From: Platycnemis pennipes
Taxonomy: Eukaryota > Arthropoda > Insecta > Odonata > Platycnemididae
Reading direction: 5' to 3'
Length of the DNA stretch: 64,000 nt
NCBI GenBank assembly: GCA_933228895.1
Contig: OW121848.1
Location: 83,967,470-84,031,469 of the forward strand
How positions within the stretch are numbered: position 1 is the stretch's first letter; each line of letters starts with the position of its first letter. Position numbers and translations under genes: made by a program. The notes beneath the pieces are model-generated. The model saw only the letters and a list, made by a program, of their open reading frames with translations, was not told where the DNA came from and searched no databases. Below, one piece after another: positions 1 to 10,789 of the stretch.

Positions 1-1946
1 GCGCAGGAAAAATTCTCGCCCCGCGCTCGTTTCTGAAACTTCGTTTAGTTCCCTTCGTAATGCGATTAAATACTCTGCACACAAGACCCAAGAGGAAGGT
101 TTGGCGTGGAACCGAGGAGAAAAATATGAAATGTCACATAAATCGTGAGAGAAAAAAGTCGGGAACTCATCTAATCATCGCCTGTCCTAGTTATTCCCTT
201 CTCAGGGATTTCTAACAGTTTCTTTGAGGGCGTTCTTCAAAGAAGAGTTTTTTAAATTATCAGTAAAAAATTCCATCATCTCTGATTCTGTCACCGAGGT
301 ATTTTTGCACAGACTGGTCTTAAATTGAAAAAATGTTTGCTAAGGGTTTTTTTAGCAAGCCGTGAAATGAATGAGAAAGTAAATAAGAAAACGAGGAGCA
401 ATTGAAGTAATATGCGTGAAGCAGAATACATACATGAAATCTGAAATAAAGGACCTGGTCATGATGTAAATAAGTATCTACTTTAACTAGAAGATACTAC
501 ATTTTTTGATCATCGTGGTTTTTACTGTCAATTTGCAGATATGTTACGCTAAATTCATGGCTGATGTCGGTTTTCGGTGTCGGTGAAATTCAGGCCCCGG
601 AGAGTCGGAAGGTCATAAACTTTTCCAAAATTCTAAATAAAAGCGTGATTAAAATTTTTCCTTTCTGGAGTCCAAACTCATCTCAAAAAACATGTTTATA
701 ATTACTTTATGAAATAATATAAAGTAAGAGTTTTTGAGACTTATAGACGCTCATGATTATGAAATATTACACTTTTCTCTTTTTTCCCACGGTACATAAA
801 AAGTTGACCGTACCATTTCATCATCATCATGAAGAATATTCCCCCTGCTCAAAACTGTGTAGTTCTTGTATTTTTTATGCTTTACCATTTATAAATGTTT
901 TTACTGAGGGTTCCGACCGCAGTTAGCAGCTTTTCTTTAGGTAATGTCAGTACCATGTGGGTGATAATAGATGTACAATAAAGTCAACACAAGGGTGTGC
1001 AGTCCCTGAATGTATTTGTAATATAATCACTATTCAAACGGAAAGAACTACTTTAAAAATATTTGAAACTTAAAATATATAAATTCCGACTATCAAATGT
1101 GGTAGGGATTAATTTAGTAATGGATACACCAGAGGTTTCCCTGTCTAATAGATTTTACAAACGTTACAATCAACAATACCGAGTTCCATGCTTTTCATTA
1201 ATTTCATTTCATTCTTTCAGGTCTGAATATTTCAGAAAATGGAGGCACACAGGGAAACCGCCAGTTTACCCATGATCCCTCCACTAACAGCGAGAGAGAA
1301 AAAAAAACCACTTTTCCAATGGAGGCCAAGGCGTGGACCATGATCGTTCTTTGGACGGAAGCCATACGTGTCTTGGGGAACAGAAACATATGTATTTACA
1401 CCAACTCAGGGGCCAGTTTTCCATCCACCTTTGTTCATTTCATTTCGTTTTACGAATTCAGTCCATCTCCGGGAATCATTCCGGCTAAGAGGACTCATAA
1501 CCTTTTCTGCGAAGGGGATAAACAACTTTTCTTCCACTACGGAGAGTTTAAATCCCCAAAGCTCACTCCACCTCGCCAAATTTCCAACTCCCCTTTCTTG
1601 CCCGGATCCATTCTTCCCTCCCGATTGTTCTTATTATTTTCGCCTTCTCTTCATTTGTGCGCGTGAGACTCCGAGTTAATCCTCCAACTTTGTTGTAGAG
1701 TTATGCACTTCTCAAGGATTCCGAGCACCAGTTTAGTTACCAAATCCATGAGGAAAGGGAGCGAGAAGCTTGCTAGATGATCGAGCCGAAGAGATGAATT
1801 TGGGCCGAAGAGATGCTGTTTTGCGAAAGGAAATATTTCTTACAAATTAAAATCTGGAATAAGTAAGACAACCGTTTAATCATCAAAACCGTAATATCAC
1901 CACATTAATTAAGGGTAACAAACTAATGCTTAACCTGGCACACAAA
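1..1946. other. AT-rich sequence without a recognised gene
   Basis: No conserved protein, RNA gene or complete transposon was recognised here. Between about 1200 and 1680 the sequence is less AT-rich and has overlapping open frames of 115 and 103 codons on the plus strand and one of 61 on the minus strand. They overlap in different frames, contain no recognisable motif and are treated as chance frames. Confidence 0.5.
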
Positions 1947-2115
1947 ATGAAGAAGCTTCCTCGGGTTTCCAGCCGGGTGAAGGTTGTTGATGAGAACCGA
2001 AGGTATAGTCTGCCATCATCTTCAGGCTGAGTACAACGATGACAGACCACGCCTTCGAAACGTCGGTACCTATCTACAACCTTACCCGACTGGAAACTCG
2101 AGGAAGCTTCTTCAT
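1947..2115. mobile_element. Foldback-type inverted-repeat element
   Basis: The two halves are inverted copies of each other. The outer arms (about 1947-1990 and 2072-2115) both read ATGAAGAAGCTTCCTCG from the outside inwards and continue through TTTCCAGYCGGGT and AAGGTTG. The similarity continues inwards as GATGRCAGAC and CCTTCG, so nearly the whole element is an inverted dimer with a few indels. No coding capacity is present. The inner core, read on the minus strand, contains CCTGAAGATGATGGC, which resembles the core of the element at 29771-29905. I cannot assign it to a named family. It could be a MITE, a head-to-head SINE fragment pair or a foldback element. No clear target-site duplication was seen. 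Confidence 0.6.
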
Positions 2116-2291
2116 CAGCATTAGCTGGGAAAACACTGAATTCGCTGTGGATATTTCATCGGTAAGGAAAAGCTAAAAGAGGAGGATCTGCATTGCTATC
2201 GTGGGAAAAAATAACCAGAAGGGACGAAGCAAGAAGAGAAAAGGTCTATAGAGCAGTTTAGTTAAATAGGACATTTATTCTATCAAAAGAA

Positions 2292-2353
2292 TTGGATGCA
2301 AGAAGTGACTATGACCTTGGATGCAAGAAGTGACTATGACCTTGAATGCAAGG
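2292..2353 (+). repeat. 25-bp tandem repeat, about 2.5 copies
   Basis: Two exact copies of a 25-bp unit beginning TTGGATGCAAGAAGTGAC lie at 2292-2316 and 2317-2341. A third partial, diverged copy (TTGAATGCAAGG) follows. The unit length is not a multiple of three, so it does not encode a repeating peptide. The identity of the two copies suggests a recent duplication. Confidence 0.9.
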
Positions 2354-2635
2354 ATACACTTCATCGAATCCAACACCAATCCGGGAGCGAATCTGTAGGG
2401 TCGAATTCAAGATTTCAGCATTACAAATATACCAATACATGGAATAAACATATTTCTAGTTGCAATACATTACTCTCCATTTGCTTTCATTATTTACTTT
2501 TTATTATGTACTTTCATTATACTTATTTCATTCATACTTTACTTTCATTGTTTATTTTATTTATTATTTTATTACTCTCCATTGCGCTTTCAATATTCCA
2601 TTGATCAATCGATACACAAAGAAACTAACGAGAGG

Positions 2636-2682
2636 TATGCTAGATAATATGTATTTAATATAAATACATATTATCTAGCATA
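2636..2682. repeat. Perfect palindrome with 22-bp arms and 3-nt loop
   Basis: The left arm at 2636-2657 (starting TATGCTAGATAATATG) is exactly reverse-complementary to 2661-2682, with ATA between. Both arms are AT-rich but not simple repeats. It could be a very short inverted-repeat element, a cruciform-prone site or a transcribed hairpin. No flanking duplication was recognised. Confidence 0.9.
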
Positions 2683-2839
2683 TATCAAGAAAAATATAAA
2701 ACAGCGAAAAGACGTGTAAATTTATAAGTATATCACAGTGAGGTCATCTTAATATTAAAAAAATACATTAGCGAGGTAAAGGGTAGAATCTGAATGGTTG
2801 GTTTTGTGTATATTATTAGACCTTTTTTTCTAAAAGTTA

Positions 2840-3305
2840 CGCAGATAGAATATTGTTTACTTGTACGTCCATACATTGCAAGAAATAAAATGCGAGAATT
2901 CCTAGATGAAGATTGATTCGGATTCAGGAAAAGTAAGGGTACAAGAGAAGCAATCATGGCCCTGCACAAAGAAAAGAGAATGGACCGAGGAGAAAGGAGA
3001 ACGAACCGACGTTCATTGTATTTTTGGATTTAGAGAAGGCTTTTGATAACGGGGATTGGAATTCAATGCTTAGATTTATGAAAGGAATAGGATTGTCCTA
3101 CAATGACCGATGAATTATCCACAGTTTGTATAAAAACCAAGTAGCTGCAATTAAATCTGGGCCCATCTGTGAAAAAGCAAGAATAAAGAAAGGAGTGAGA
3201 TAAGGCTGTGCATTGTTTCTTGTAATTTTTAATGTTTACATCGAGAGAGCCATTCATAAAATCAAAGAGAAGTTTTCTAGAGTGAATATCCGCGGAGAAT
3301 CTCAA
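2840..3305 (+). pseudogene. Non-LTR retrotransposon reverse transcriptase fragment, broken
   Basis: This is a decayed piece of a LINE reverse transcriptase, the enzyme that copies element RNA into DNA at the target site. Reading forward, the visible pieces are FLDED followed by a stop and FGFRKSKGTREAI (the usual QFGFR..GT region ahead of motif A). After a frame change near 3005-3010 comes FLDLEKAFDNGDW, which is motif A with the catalytic Asp. Next is a further stop, then LYKNQVAAIKSG and KKGVR-stop-GCALFLVIFNVYIERAI, which corresponds to motif B and its downstream helix. The YADD motif C is not reached because similarity stops at a TAA near 3303. At least three in-frame stops and one frameshift make it non-functional. 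The LDLEKAFDN..W pattern is typical of LINEs common in insect genomes. The clade is not assigned. Confidence 0.8.
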
Positions 3306-3306
3306 T

Positions 3307-3377
3307 AAATATCTAATAAATCACCAAATATCCAATAAATCACCAAATATCTAATAAATCACCAAATATCCAATGAA
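3307..3377 (+). repeat. 19-bp tandem repeat, about 3.7 copies
   Basis: Three full units of AAATATCYAATAAATCACC lie at 3307-3363, followed by a partial fourth. The units alternate T and C at position 8, suggesting duplication of a two-unit block. The array starts two bases after the stop that ends the LINE fragment, so it may mark the LINE breakpoint. Confidence 0.9.
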
Positions 3378-4019
3378 AAATATTACTATGGGTGTAAATA
3401 TTGTCTGTTTTCCAAAAACTGGGAATCCCATCCTTAACTATAAGTTTGGGCGAAATATTGTAGACATACATCCCAGCACAAATGAATTACTGAAGGAAAG
3501 ATAATAAGGTCAATATGAAGTTATATGGGCGGACATGCATTAGATACGTGTTGTGTTGATGGAAATACTTGAACCTGAAATACTTAAGCAGGCGGGTATA
3601 ATAATATATGGTCTGTATGTTCCCGGTAAGACAGAGATAAGGTAATTATCAGAGTTAGTGATGACGATGAGAAATGGCGTCGGATTGACGAACAAGGTTA
3701 TTCGGAGACAGATTTCCTTGAGCAACCAACTCCTCATTAAATTTCCCCTTTCTCACATGATGTTCTGTAGACGAGTTCTCCTGATAAATGGCAAAAATAT
3801 CCTTTAAATAGAAAAATGTCGGCAACCGGTATCCTCGTCAAATGTTTCTCTTTTGATGTGTGGTGAGATTTTACGCCTTAAAGAGTTGGCAAGAAAACTC
3901 ATTAAGGAAAAAGAAGAATTTCGGCAACCAGAATCCTCGCCGAATACCATTCCTTTACTTCAGAAAACTTTCTTTTCACCGTCTAGGCCGTCCAGGCCGA
4001 TACCTATCTAAGACCGTAT
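3378..4019. other. Stretch without recognised features
   Basis: Moderately AT-rich sequence. The minus-strand 65-codon frame at 3540-3737 has no recognisable motif. Nothing else was seen. Confidence 0.4.
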
Positions 4020-4990
4020 GAGCATCATGGAAGGTAAAAGAAATGGCAAAGGATTCTTAGGTTTAGACGGGCGACTCGAGATATTTCCGCAGCCAATGGG
4101 ATGGACTTCACCGTCTCGCGGGAGTTGAAAAAAAAATAAATTTGGAGAGAGACCCAGAGTAATGCGGGAAAAAAAAGAAAAGATAACAAGAAAGAAGCGG
4201 AAGAGATCGATGACTGGGGCGGAAAGGTGAAAGATAAGACTCGTTCGGATCCTTTTAATCCCCACTTCGAACAAAAACGGCGCTCCCATTTCGAAATGGA
4301 ATGAATGTTTCTAAATCCGGTTCCGCAGGGAAAGCCCCCAGGAGCAAGAGGAGTGATCACGATCGCGCTCGAACTATTTTCTCATATAACGTTCGTTTGT
4401 ACTGTACGCTTCCTCAAGCGACGTTCGGGTCCGACCCTGCACTGCTACCGTCCGGAGCCCTCTCTCATTCGGTGCGATGATGGCCCCAAGACTCCACCGG
4501 GCACATCCGTCGCTTTCCACTGCAGTTCGAAGCATTGGGAGGAAGTCACGTGACGGTCGCTGGTGTAGCGTGTGAGAAGAAAGAGATGGCGAAACTCCGG
4601 GGCAGGCTGAAGGGATTATTCCGATCGGGAAGGGGTCGGGACGCGTTTTCCTCTCCCCCGCGGAAGATACGATACGGAAGAGGAGCGAAAATTCTCTCAA
4701 CTTCCTTCTCTCGAGACCAAGTGCATCTGGGTCGCGTGGAGCGTAAAAAAAACAAGGGCCATTCCCCATGGGTTGTAAGGAACGCGAGAGCACCTCGCTG
4801 CAAGGAAAAAGGTTTATCTAAGAAGCTTCGTGGATGGGCCGGGGAATGAGACGAGACGGGAACACCTGAGGGCCGCGACATGTGTTGTTTCTTTTTACGA
4901 GACTTGACGAGGAACTCTCTCTCCCTCTCCGTCTTATTTGTGGTAGTGCCTTTGGGAAAGTGGGAAGTGATGATTTAGGATGTCTCGGCT
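4020..4990. other. GC-rich, CpG-containing island
   Basis: GC content and CpG density rise sharply against the AT-rich flanks. Frames of 139, 111, 111 and 104 codons on both strands overlap each other, as expected where stop codons are rare, and none has a recognisable domain. The island holds the palindromic E-box at 4545-4554. It could be a promoter or enhancer, an untranslated exon or a compositional domain. The sequence does not distinguish these. Confidence 0.4.
4545..4554. promoter_or_regulatory. Palindromic E-box GTCACGTGAC (CLEAR/USF-like)
   Basis: The 10-bp palindrome GTCACGTGAC lies inside the CpG-rich island. It matches the optimum for bHLH-zip factors of the MITF/TFE and USF type, known in animals as the CLEAR element. 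Function here is inference. A single 10-bp match can arise by chance in a GC-rich region. Confidence 0.3.
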
Positions 4991-5139
4991 TCCAGGGTGA
5001 GAAATATCGCCAGGGCAAGAGACGAATTGGACAATAGAAAGGCCCACCTAATGATTGACAGTTTTTCATTGTCCAGTAGATGATGCATATAATCACGGAA
5101 TCATCCTGTCAGTTCCAGAAAATAAAAATTACTCAACGC

Positions 5140-5387
5140 ATGAATATTCTGTTTCATTTAAAATAATTAACTGAGAAAACATTTGAAAGCACTCATATAT
5201 CCATTTACCCTACGTATATCTCACTCACTTTATACTCAATTTATTACGATGTGCTGTATTGCTATGTATCAAATTGGTTTAAATGTATGTTTATGTTATT
5301 CTTGTACTCTTAAACTCACCACACATTGTACAACTGATGCTCTTAATGGTACTAATGAGTAAATAAAATTTATTATTTATTTATATT
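5140..5387 (+). mobile_element. LINE 3'-end fragment (3' UTR and tail)
   Basis: The non-coding AT-rich sequence ends in AATGAGTAAATAAAATTTAT followed by TTATTTATTTAT. This is the look of the poly(A)-signal-like 3' end and short repeat tail of a Jockey/CR1-type LINE. No RT coding remnant is visible upstream, so it would be a very short 5'-truncated copy. The left boundary is approximate. Confidence 0.4.
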
Positions 5388-6239
5388 AGCAGATGGTAGT
5401 AGCGAAGTGGAGGTACGAACATCGAGTAAAAAAGAGTAAAAGAGAAAAGGAGTAGGTCGGAAATCGATGTTATCAGAACAAAGATGGAATTAATTTGCAA
5501 TCCATACCTCTACACATTCCACAGGTAATACTGTGGAGGAGTCAAAATATCGAATCCAAGACAAAGGATAGGGGCCTTATTTGAATGAAAATTTGCACGT
5601 AGGAAACATTTATACTTCGTAGGTGTATTATTTGTTTAAAAATAGACTCGTAAAGGTGAAATAATCTTGCCGAAAATTACAACGCTAGCTGGGTAAATGC
5701 AGTAACGTTATTATTGAAACAAGGACGCTGTTTTTTCTAGGTGTTTCATAACCGCCAATCTTTTCTTACAATAAGGCCGGATGTAGTGATATGATAATAA
5801 TATTTAACGACTTAGAACAAAAAATATGATATCTATCTTTGGTAAAACAGAACAACGGTGAAGTTAGTTTTATTTTTCTACGAAGGCAAAAATATCACAA
5901 ACAGAGCTTTTCCTTTTCCGGCGAATGTATTACCTTATACCTTAACTCTCGGAAATATTGTCCTTAGTATTTAGTTACCCGTGGCATGAATAGTGGCCTT
6001 TATATGGCTTACATTTAGGTCTAGACTATGATGAAGTAACGATAATATTCTTAACAAAATTAAACTTTCAGATGAGATGCTTGAAAAAATTCATAAGGAA
6101 TTATTATTCCACCCAACAGTGATATCCCATCCCTAATACTTGACCTGACGCAAAATCTATCGATATTCAAAGCAAAATAAAATCACCGGCGCAGACTAAA
6201 AATAAATATCTCTAGAGATAGGGGCGACCAAAAAAATCT
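5388..6239. other. AT-rich stretch without recognised features
   Basis: No open frame above about 60 codons, no RNA gene and no inverted or tandem repeat was recognised. Confidence 0.5.
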
Positions 6240-6890
6240 CGGAGACGTCTTCCTCGAAAAAAAAGGTCAATGGAGGATCCCTCTCTCTTCTCTCCTACAC
6301 TCCTTTCTCCATTTATTTTATTCCCGCCCCAGATTGGAATCCTTCCAATAATAACGTGAGAAAGTGCACCCTACTCGGTCGGACCCGGGGGACCATAAGG
6401 CTTCCCCCACCGATTCCTTCCGCCAAACCTCCTCCCACCTTGCGAAGGAGTGTGTGCCCCGGGTGACTCGATGGGGAGGGGGGTGTGGGTGGAAAGGGGT
6501 TTTATTTATCGTGGGGCGGTTCGCTGGTGCGACGGCATCGGAGAAAAAAATTGATCGCCTCGGAAGAGGGACGAGTCGGTGGTTAGGGGGCGGCGGCGAG
6601 GAGTGCGAGTGTGGAGGATGGGATTCTCCGTCCCAGAAACCGAGCGCCAAGACCCGGGGAGGACGGTGACGCACCAGGTGTGGGACCTGTAATCTTAATG
6701 GCTATTCGGATTGCTTGCACAATAAGCTGGGGAGGTAATCGATACGCTTTCGTTCTCTCGAGTTTTATTTTTGTTCACTTGTCGCGTGATCGCAAGTTAT
6801 TGACGGATCCTTCCCCGACGTTTGCTTGTGCCCACGGCTTCCATCCCATGGGAGAGGGTGGGTTGGGGTGGAGAGGATGAAATGATGGAC
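6240..6890. other. GC-rich island, partly G-run rich
   Basis: This CpG-containing island has long G runs on the plus strand (about 6470-6600). Opposed frames of 118, 101 and 89 codons overlap on both strands and give Arg/Gly/Pro-rich low-complexity peptides. No gene is supported. Confidence 0.4.
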
Positions 6891-8160
6891 GATTCCTTAA
6901 TGCATTTTCGCAGGAAGCTTTTTATTCCTTACGCAATGACTCATGAACTAGAATGTATCCTTAGGTTTTTGCCTAAGGCGCTTTCTAAAATAAACCGAAG
7001 ATCATGCATACCAAGGATAATTTGGACTTTTAAGTGGCAAATATATTTTATTTTACAGTAGCTTATTTCTTCACAGAAGGAAATTTTAGTGTCTAAGGTG
7101 GAGTGGAATGTTCATTTCATGGCATGATTTTAACATTTGCGTTGCTGAATATTTTCAGAGCTCTATACTAGCGAGAATAGCTTTGGACGGGTCGCTGTGA
7201 TGTGTTGCTCCCAAGGGAAAGGGAATATTTCCTTTGGTTTTCATCCAGAAATGTAGTTCCTGTGAATAAATTCAGGGCCATACCCAAAAGAGGATAAATA
7301 AATAGTTTTAATTTACCATCCTTTTCCAATGACTTCTGATATGATTAAATGCATTTCGTTTTAACAAGAAAACAATATCAATTGTTGCTACCTCATGAAA
7401 GTAATAACGTGTTATTCATAGTCACTATAACTTTTGAATTCATTTTATAAATGATTTTTACTTTCATTTCCTCTCACTACTATGTTAACCCATTTTGTTT
7501 GAAGACTGGATAATTTAATTTCACAAATCGCTTCAAATTTTTAACAATCACCTTAAATTGAGGAAATAAATGAACTCTATCTTGTTTTAGACGTTTAAAA
7601 ATTTTACGTTTCTTGGAAAGTAGACTATCACATTCATTTTTTGTCATTTTCTCACTCCAGTTACAGCCATTTTATCTCATATTTGCCATTATATTCGGAA
7701 CCTTGTTGCATGTAATACTGCTCTCGTTCCAAATAAAAATTAACAGTAGAACAAGGGAAACATGCAAACATGATAAAATGAAAAAAATGAAAAATCGGGG
7801 TACCTATACGAAATATTCCGCAGAGAAAAAGGAATGCGTTAATGCTACTTCTATGAAACTATAAAATGTCTCCTCAACAAATTTATCATTTTAATCGATA
7901 ACCAATGAGGGTCGGGACCTGTGACAGCATTCAGGCAAGTTCCCAGAAATATATCAGTTTTCTTTTATCCTATCTCCGGGAAACCATAAGAACAAAGGAT
8001 TGGCTCTCAACTCCAGAGCATAGATCCATGATCGTATGATGATCATATTACATAATATTTCGAAATACCTCTTACAGAGTAAACAGCTATAGGTGACGTT
8101 TTTTCCGAACTTCTTAGTGCAAGCACCACTAAGTACATACTTCAATATATATAGTACCTA
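6891..8160. other. AT-rich stretch without recognised features
   Basis: Small frames (79, 83 and 63 codons) show no recognisable motif. No repeat or RNA gene was seen. Confidence 0.45.
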
Positions 8161-8164
8161 GTAG

Positions 8165-8480
8165 TTACTCGGGGGAGGCAACAGGGAGCTGAGGCCACAT
8201 TCTCCAGTTCGTATAGATTGGAAATTCAGCAGGGCGGGAGTGTTTCAGATAACGGAGGAAAGATGGAGAGAAAATCTGTATCGTAATACGCTCAGTAACG
8301 AAGGGTATCATGGGGTCCACTGTTTAACGACTCAGCCGACGGTCGGAGCACTGAAGCTGAAATTCCCTCCGCACAGCAATAGAGTGGGAACAGAATGAAA
8401 CGAAAAATTTCTACCACTGCCAGGATTTGAACCCTAATCCTCGGGGTGGGAAAATATAGCTAGCCTCCAACTCAATCATC
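8165..8480 (-). mobile_element. tRNA-derived SINE, copy 1 (diverged)
   Basis: Read on the minus strand, the element has a box B-like sequence GGGTTCAAATCC (plus-strand 8423-8434). The body carries CGACCGTCGGCTGAGTCGTT, CCCTTCGTTACTGAGC and TTTTCTCTCCATCTTTCCTC. The same ordered blocks occur in the copies at 23365-23643 and 38040-38316, so all three belong to one family. Box A is degenerate here and the left and right limits are approximate. SINEs are short non-coding retroelements transcribed by RNA polymerase III and copied by a partner LINE. Confidence 0.6.
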
Positions 8481-9119
8481 TTTAAATGATTATTTTAGGA
8501 AAACCATGAACACATAATATTACTACTATTATTATGAGCTTCTATCCACAATTAGCTCAAAGCATTGGAAGGAAGGTTTTAGAGAAATTGTACTTTGATC
8601 TGCATTGCAATTTTCCTTATAGATTCTTTTATTTTCTTTTTTTTGTTGTTGTCGTTAATCTTGTTTTTTTATTGAAGGACCTATTAGTAAAGCTTGTCAA
8701 AATATTTCAATACTATATTTTGTTTTCTTGCAAATATGGCTGGTGATATTATCCTGATGGCTTTTGTACGAAGTTATTGAATTTTATAATGGTATTATCT
8801 AGAAAATCTATGTGTTACAAATTTTGTGACAGATTATATTTCTCAGTCATGCAAAGGATTTAAAAAGGTACTTTAGTTTCAAATGCAAACAGTTTTAACC
8901 TTAACCTGGAGGAAAAAATTAAGATTTTTTTGTTTTGTTAACGTTTTGTTCTTTTTTTTGTCAGTGTAGTTACTTATGCATCCCGACGGATTTCGCATAA
9001 AATCTCTGACATTTTGAAAGGGTTCCGTCACATGATATTATGCTTTTCAAATCGATATTGTTGGACTGTTGCCACTCAGAGGTTTTTGTTACAGAAACAG
9101 TTTAACTGTTCTACTCCTG
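8481..9119. other. AT-rich stretch without recognised features
   Basis: The 70-codon frame at 8534-8746 is Phe/Leu/Val-rich and comes from T-rich sequence, so it is not supported as a gene. Confidence 0.4.
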
Positions 9120-9240
9120 TCCAAAGTTTAGTACGATCTAATATAATGCATCACATTGTAATTCAAACGTTATATATATTCTATTAGAACCTAGGGGATA
9201 TAGATCCCAGGTTCTCAATAAAGTTATTATTATTATTAGT
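9120..9240 (+). mobile_element. LINE 3' end with hairpin and (TTA)n tail
   Basis: The sequence ends with a stem formed by GAACCTAGGGGAT and GATCCCAGGTTC, then TCAATAAAG and a (TTA)n run up to about 9237. A 3' hairpin followed by a poly(A)-like signal and a short microsatellite tail is characteristic of LINEs that recognise their RNA by its 3' end. No coding sequence remains. The left boundary is a guess. Confidence 0.45.
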
Positions 9241-10789
9241 TATTCCAGCTAATTTTTCTTCAGATCAACATACTTCCCTCCTCTTTACATATCAATACCC
9301 CAAAACGCAGTCTCTTTGAATCCCTCTAACTTCTAAGTTCACCGAACATTCAACATTTAATAATGGTTTTCCTAATACGGTCCCTATTTACTTTTCCCAT
9401 TCAACTACGTTGCTTCCTAATTTTCTCAAAAAACCTATTCTCCAGCACTAATTTCAACGTTTCCATTATTTGTCTCTTTTCCTCCCTTCACAATTTATCC
9501 AATCTTCTCCATATAACATTTCATAAATATGTTAGGAAATTAAAATAAAGACGTCTTTAGGAGAATTCAGATAAACGACCAGGATCAGGATGGACGAGAT
9601 GCTTTGGCTCGAATCAGACATTAATTCGATAGTGCAAAATCACGTGGAAATTCTGTGCAGTGTAGATGCCCTACTTGATCCTCACAACCTAATGCGATTA
9701 TCTTTTCCAATAGTAGAGAATGTTTTTTTTTGTGGGCCACGTGACATATCGACACTATAATATGCCTCCTTTTTATTTCGCATTTCGAATGTTTATGAGA
9801 AAAATTTACACTTCATGGAATAAAAGTACTTGAAACAGCGGATAACGCCAACGCAAAGAACATTTTCAGATTTACGCGCCGCGTATGTTTTGAGCGAGGA
9901 TCGAGATCTTTATGCATGGCTAAACAATAGTGGTGGAAGAGTCAGCTCATATCCACGTACGCCCATCTTCAATGAGAAGCGGGTATAGTACATTAGTACC
10001 TGCATTCATGGCTCATATACATTCTGAATAGCAGCACTATCGGGCAGTTAAGCGAACGGAATAGGCTTTTCCCGAAACGATCTGTGTGCATGGCTCGGTT
10101 TTCCAATGGAAGCATAAAAATGAATGTTCCCGAAGTATAGATAACGGTTTAACACTCGAAAATTTTCCTACGACCCCAAGCCATCAAGGGGCTCCCAAAC
10201 AGATTTACAGTACAGTATTTTTGTATTTTAGTAATATTTAATTCATATTACGGCATTGCCGTAAGGACGTTGCCCGTTCCAATCTGACAAACACTAAATA
10301 CATAGCTGCGTCCTTGAGCTTTGACAGATCTATGTGAATTATTTTCATTTAATTACCAAGTAGAAATTGTTTTCAATTACATATTATTCGGTTTCTTTAT
10401 GAGTTGGACTAAAGATGAACTCCTCATTCTTTTTTTTATAATGTCTTGGGTGACCTACAAGCCTTTGATAAAATTAAGTCATCTAATCATTCGGAGAAAC
10501 CTATCAAAGTACAAATTAGACAAAATATATACACAGCAACATATTATTAAATATATTTGTACTAATATTTAAATATAATACTTAGAAAATGATTGTTATC
10601 GTATTATGTCGGGGGCGTTTACTCGGAACCGAAATCGCAATTTTGTACACGAAATTGTTAGATGGAAACGAGAAACGAATTTATATGAAAAAATAAACCT
10701 TCTAACCACAACCATTCACTAATAACTCAAAAATTAAAATAAGCAAAAGGTGACGCCCACTGAAAAAGCTGCTGTGAAAACATTGACGT
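9241..10789. other. AT-rich stretch without recognised features
   Basis: Frames of 61 and 83 codons are Phe/Leu/Ile-rich and show no motif. Nothing else was recognised. Confidence 0.45.

Larger units (their letters stand above)
2116..2839. other. AT-rich sequence holding a tandem repeat and a palindrome
   Basis: Apart from the 25-bp tandem repeat and the 47-bp palindrome listed separately, nothing was recognised. The 102-codon plus-strand frame at 2296-2604 starts in the tandem repeat and then runs through T-rich low-complexity sequence, so it is not supported as a gene. Confidence 0.45.

Noticed and set aside
1319..1679. Two overlapping plus-strand frames of 115 and 103 codons
   Set aside because: They read the same DNA in different phases, and neither shows a motif.
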